Notes under the pieces: model-generated | Database searches by the model: none | What the model was told of the DNA's origin: nothing | What the model saw: only the letters and a program-made list of their open reading frames with translations | In this document: one piece after another, positions 60,327 through 64,000 of the stretch | Layout of the letters: each line of letters begins with the position of its first letter | Numbering within the stretch: position 1 is the stretch's first letter | Made by a program: the position numbers and the translations under genes | Assembly (NCBI GenBank): GCA_002794775.1 | Contig: NBAY01000003.1 | Location: 1,302,001 to 1,366,000 of the forward strand | Length of the DNA stretch: 64,000 bases | Source: Porodaedalea pini | Lineage: Eukaryota > Basidiomycota > Agaricomycetes > Hymenochaetales > Hymenochaetaceae | Direction: 5' to 3'

Positions 60327-60690
60327 ATGAATCGCCCACACAAGCAGTCGATGTCGGAGCTGAAGCTCCGGCGCTTGATGGAGCACAATGCACGTCTGCG
60401 AGACGACCTTGCACGTCCACGCATCCGAGTCAGCGAGGCTAGTGCCAGGTACTTGCGAACGGCTGTTGTCTTCCAATAAAGTTGCTCATCGCTCATCTCT
60501 TTGATAGCTTGATTCGATACTGCCGACAGACGAAAGACCACCTTGTGAGTTACCTCGAGGCATTATCTTCGTCTAGAGCTGACCGTGTGTATCGCAGGTA
60601 CCGTCGGTATGGGGTCCGGTCAATAGAGGCGAGGACCCGTACGGTCCGCAGCGGCAAGCTGGCATGTGTGGCGGCTGCGTCGTACTGTAG
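60327..60690 (+). CDS. Heterotrimeric G-protein gamma subunit, paralogue A (CaaX = CVVL)
   Basis: Small partner of G beta at the plasma membrane, in pheromone or nutrient signalling (Ste18-like). Three exons: 60327-60448, 60508-60544, 60598-60690 (83 aa). The GGL helix reads [20 protein letters not shown], then [31 protein letters not shown] and EDPYGPQ. The C-terminus GMCGGCVVL is a prenylation CaaX box whose Leu favours geranylgeranyl transferase I, with an upstream Cys available for palmitoylation. Intron positions match paralogue B exactly. The start lies 321 bp from the end of LINE copy 2, so part of its promoter was displaced. Confidence 0.92.
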
Positions 60691-61079
60691 TCGCTAGCTG
60701 TTTTTGCGCATCTCGTCGCGCATCGGTACGCCTTAGTCATATGAAGGAAAAGCCTTGTCCGATGACCATCTTGGATTTACCGCGATTGTACGGACTGGCC
60801 TGGACTGTGTTGTTTCTATTACCTTCTACCAGTGACGGCTTACCTCGTCGCTCCCGCTTTCCGCTTTGTATCACCATGGTCTGTACGGCTACGCTCCCCC
60901 TTTCTCGGTTATCATTAAGCACCGGAATCCCTTGTGCTCTTATTTATTATCTGTGCATGTACTGCTCTCTCTGTGCTTTGAAAATTTCAATGCGTCGGAC
61001 TCGGAAGTAAATCGCTGAATTTCATCATGCTCATGCATGTTTGTCATAGCCGACATCGTGTTCCTCACTCTCGACACCC
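60691..61079. other. Intergenic between G gamma A and thioredoxin
   Basis: The open frame ending near 61010 has two hydrophobic stretches, but no motif or splice support. It probably holds the G gamma A 3' UTR and the thioredoxin promoter. Confidence 0.4.
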
Positions 61080-61756
61080 ATGTCTACTCTTCGCTCAGTC
61101 GCTCAATTTACTAGTAGAGTTCGCCTTGCCTCTGGCTCAAGGCTGACCACGCCCGTCAATGCGTTGCTAAGGAGGAGCTTTCGCTCGACAGCCTGTCGCA
61201 AAGAGCAATTTCTAGATGCAGATAAAGCGGTACGAGTCGTACATCTGGTCGTCCTGGAATTTATCTGATGAACACAATCTATCATCTATATTTGCGAAAT
61301 ACCGAAGACGTTCTTGAAAGCCATCTCGAAGGAGAGCTCGCAGGGGAAGATAGTCCTCGTCGACTTCTATGCCGAGTGAGACCGTTCCCCTGCAACTTCT
61401 TCAAGGAAGCAGCTGAATAGATTCGTGCAGTTGGTGCGGTCCGTGCAAGATGCTTAGCCCCATTCTCATGAAGGTTACCGCACCGGAGAATGCCCAGATG
61501 GTGAAGACGGCCAGCGGACGCGCCCTCGATCTCGTCACTGTCGATACAGATGCGCAAGTCGAGCTGGCCATGGAATACGAGGTTCGCCGCTATGTTACTT
61601 ATCTCTTAATTCTATGGCGCCGCGCTGACGGTATTGCGCGCCTTGTAGGTAAGGGCGCTGCCGACGGTCATTGCTTTCAAGGACGGCGAACCAGTACAAA
61701 AGTTTGTAGGCGCGCTGCCCGAGAAGGGCGTAAGCGGCTTCATCGCCGCGCTCTAA
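61080..61756 (+). CDS. Mitochondrial thioredoxin
   Basis: Disulphide reductase with the classical active site WCGPCK (exon 3). Exons: 61080-61229, 61308-61375, 61431-61581, 61649-61756 (158 aa). The first 40 residues are basic and Ser/Thr-rich without acidic residues (MSTLRSVAQFTSRVRLASGS), fitting a matrix-import presequence as in yeast Trx3. Core text: KIVLVDFYADWCGPC, MLSPILMKVT, VTVDTDAQVELAMEYEVRAL, with the conserved cis-proline in RALPTVIAFKDGEPV and the end GVSGFIAAL. It stands between the two G gamma paralogues. Confidence 0.94.
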
Positions 61757-62422
61757 CAGCCTCAACACTGCAAGACCTCTCAAAGTATTTCCCGCATAGG
61801 ATGAATTGGCTCCAAAAGAGTGACAGGCTGTCTCTGCTCCCTTGTATATGATATGCCGATTGCTGGCGGACGAATCCGTCATGACGGGTGCAGGACTACA
61901 GTGATGATGTATCAATACCGGAGAGGATGCGAGGAAAGGGGCGGCAGAACGAAATAAAAAAGATAATATTTACGCGCGGAAGGGTGGGAGGAAAGCAAGC
62001 CTGAAAACGCGAAGGGAGGGCGGAATAGCGTATAAGTCAATGGGGCCCTCTCTCGTGTAACATACCGAGAATGTACGCCATGCAGGCTCGAAGGAGAGAG
62101 GAGTAAAACGAAGATATTGTTTTGAGTGGATAGAGCATGGGTAGACATGGTCGGAGTCATAGATAAATGAGTGCGCCGCAGGAGAGGGTCTCCTTTTAAA
62201 CAAATGAGTAATGGGGGAGCAGGGCGACAAGGCTTGAGTTGGATAAGCTGGCAAGGAATGAGAACGATGAATGATAAAACAGAACGGGACAGAGAAGCAA
62301 AGATATAGACGCAAAAAAACCGGATGACTGCCAGTCCCATTGACCGAGCCTAATCACGTCGCAGAGCGTCGATTTCCTGGACGGCGATGACGCTGGTCTA
62401 TCCAACGCGACGCGAAACGCGC
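61757..62422. other. Convergent intergenic region thioredoxin / G gamma B
   Basis: Contains the 3' flanks of both genes. Pyrimidine-rich minus-strand frames (142 and 114 codons) look like chance reading of a CT-rich strand. Confidence 0.4.
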
Positions 62423-62815
62423 CTACATGACCACGCACTGGCAACCCTGAGCTGGAGGCGCATACGGGTCCTCTCCTCGTCCTACTGGGCCCCATACAGA
62501 CGGCACCTATAAAGGGCAAAGCAAAACGCAGTCAGCAACTGCGCCCTCGCGTCCGACATCTGATGATAGGGACGAACAAGATGATCCTTTGTTGACTTGC
62601 AGTACTGGATCAGACTGTGGATAAGATACGACACGTAAGCTCGACGAAAAACGGCTCTGTTGCAGAGCGCAGATAGCATAAGGAACGCACCTGGCGCTAG
62701 CCTCGCTAACCCGGACGCGGGGGCGGGCAAGGTCCTCTCTCAAACGCTGGTTGTGCTCTGCCAGCCTCCGGAGCTTGAGTTCAGACATAGACTGCTTGTG
62801 TGGCCGCGAGCTCAT
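62423..62815 (-). CDS. Heterotrimeric G-protein gamma subunit, paralogue B (CaaX = CVVM)
   Basis: Exons: 62815-62691, 62614-62578, 62506-62423 (81 aa). [53 protein letters not shown] and [18 protein letters not shown] match the usual basidiomycete G gamma. The tail GCQCVVM is the standard farnesyl-type CaaX box with a neighbouring Cys for palmitoylation. This is likely the ancestral or main copy, because its C-terminus follows the family norm. Introns interrupt at the same codons and phases as in paralogue A. Confidence 0.95.
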
Positions 62816-63843
62816 CGTGGGCGATAAGGGGAAGGTGCAGGGTATGCGGAGGAGATGGTGGTGTACTGCAGATAGACGGATCGTGCTCGTCCAGGCAAGA
62901 AAAGTCTGTAGAAAATGCCAAAAGGAGAACGGTTAGACTCGAAAGAGCAGCATGATGATTGAAGACATGAAAGTACGCGCCTTGTAGACCGTGTGCGGTG
63001 AACGGAGGGGAGAGTGATGGGAGCAAGGGATAGTAAGTAAGTCAGAAGGTGTAGGGCGAAAACTCCTGAACTTCGGCTATCCTTTTCGGCACGTGTCACA
63101 CTTTATCGCGTGACGTTCCTATGCCTTTTACGACTTCCTTTGATTATGAAGTAATCGACTTGAGGTCGTTTTCACTATGAATTTGCTTGGATGTTCTAAA
63201 AACAAAATACAGCCTGATAGTCACCATCTAAACCTTTCTTTCACAACTGGCTTTCCCTAGGTGGTCATTATCAAGAGTTAGAACACTGGACTCTCCGCAA
63301 TACACGCATCTTCGATGCCAACTGTCCGGGTCACGCTAGTTCAATGCCAGGCTGTTTGATCGCAACTTGGAAACTAACAGTGTAACAGGGCCAACAGCGG
63401 ACACCAAGGTGAGTTACTTTGGAAAGAACATAACATCGGCCTGCTTTCGAAAGCCAAGAGTGCAAGGCGGACGGGCGCCGCCCGTTGCAGTCCAGATCCA
63501 GACTGGTGACCACCTGTTACGCGGCCAATCATAGCTGAGCCACAAGCACATCCGCATACAATCGGTACTTGCCGGTTGCCTTGTCACGGATTGTACAAAA
63601 GGCTGCAGAGCCGCCACGGCCTACTGCTTCCTCCAACGTCCCCCGTTCTCCCCCATCGCCCTTCTTTCTTTCTCCTTTCTTTGCCCTAGAGCAGGTATCT
63701 CTTCTTCTCCTTCGAGCAGGGTACGTCAAGTTTTGCCAGAGTAGCGTCAGAATACTCATATCTAGGAATCATGTGCAGCCTCGCATTCGTACACACACCG
63801 TCGTTCCTAATCTAGTCCATCGCTTGTTAGCCATTTCGTCAAG
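62816..63843. promoter_or_regulatory. Divergent promoter region G gamma B / cupredoxin
   Basis: 1028 bp without a credible gene. Motifs seen: CACGTG at 63090-63095, TGACGT at 63111-63116 (CRE-like core) and CCAAT near 63523. Their function is inferred from consensus only. Confidence 0.4.
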
Positions 63844-64000
63844 ATGAAGTTCTTCTCATTCGTCTCCGCCCTCGCCATAATCACGGCAGTCTCTGCTGAG
63901 AATTTCACCGTCCAAGTCGGTGCAAATGGCGGCTTGACTTACAATCCCTCTTCGGTCAATGCCTCTGTTGGTGACACTATTGCCTTCCAGTTGTGAGTGT
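63844..64000 (+). CDS. Secreted cupredoxin-domain protein, first exon only (window edge)
   Basis: The first exon 63844-63992 encodes a signal peptide (MKFFSFVSALAIITAVSA) and the start of a plastocyanin-like fold: FTVQVGANGGLTYNPSSVNA, then SVGDTIAFQF across the splice. A GTGAGT donor begins at 63993 and the window ends. Fungal relatives are extracellular serine-rich proteins, often with a C-terminal GPI signal and expressed on cell surfaces; copper ligands would lie beyond the edge. The match to the first two strands is good. Confidence 0.82.

Noticed and set aside
61912..62340. 142-codon minus-strand ORF with hydrophobic start
   Set aside because: CT-rich strand effect in a convergent intergenic region; no splice sites or motifs.
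63265..63360. tRNA-Glu-like sequence with anticodon CTC and an intron
   Set aside because: A CTGGA/TCCGG stem can be drawn, but the T-stem around TTCAATG does not pair and no acceptor stem is found.

Overview
The window is nuclear DNA of a basidiomycete fungus, most likely a mushroom-forming agaricomycete. The genes are densely packed and cut by many short introns (about 50-75 bp) with GT/AG borders and fungal branch points. Two arrestin-like proteins, a Dal5-type permease, an EF-hand alternative NADH dehydrogenase and CaaX-ended G-protein gamma subunits are typical of that group. I saw no bacterial operon, CRISPR array or virus. Gene models were spliced by eye, and each listed set of exons adds up to an open frame unless a break is stated.

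Layout: 1-2.9 kb is an AT-rich mosaic of decayed repeats that runs into the last exon of an arrestin-like gene (2.6-4.4 kb, -). After a gene-poor stretch come CLP1 (+), an external NADH dehydrogenase (-), ATP2 (-), tRNA-Ser(AGA), an MFS anion permease (-), a cyclic phosphodiesterase (-), a three-KH RNA-binding protein with a frameshift (-), a second arrestin-like gene (-) and a DUF1776 protein (-). A full-length non-LTR retrotransposon (LINE copy 1, 25.6-34.3 kb), itself hit by three solo LTRs, separates DUF1776 from BRX1 (+). Then follow VPS54 (-), an ADGF-type adenosine deaminase (+), a luciferase-domain protein (-), cystathionine gamma-lyase (-), cyclin C (+), an F-box/LRR remnant (-), a metaxin-like SAM subunit (+), a TLC-domain membrane protein (-) and an unrecognised coiled-coil protein (-). 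LINE copy 2 (53.7-60.0 kb) follows, then G gamma A (+), a mitochondrial thioredoxin (+), G gamma B (-) and the first exon of a secreted cupredoxin (+).

Most single-copy genes are housekeeping: RNA 3' processing, ribosome assembly, Mediator kinase module, mitochondrial energy and import, Golgi retrieval, sulphur amino acids. They do not form a pathway cluster. The parts that stand out are (i) two G gamma paralogues on opposite strands around a thioredoxin gene, one ending in a farnesyl-type and the other in a geranylgeranyl-type CaaX box; (ii) two LINE copies, both with intact target-site duplications and both lodged in short divergent promoters; (iii) three different solo LTRs nested in LINE copy 1; (iv) three GC-AG introns, one following a 4-nt coding exon; and (v) a single-base frameshift in the KH protein gene.
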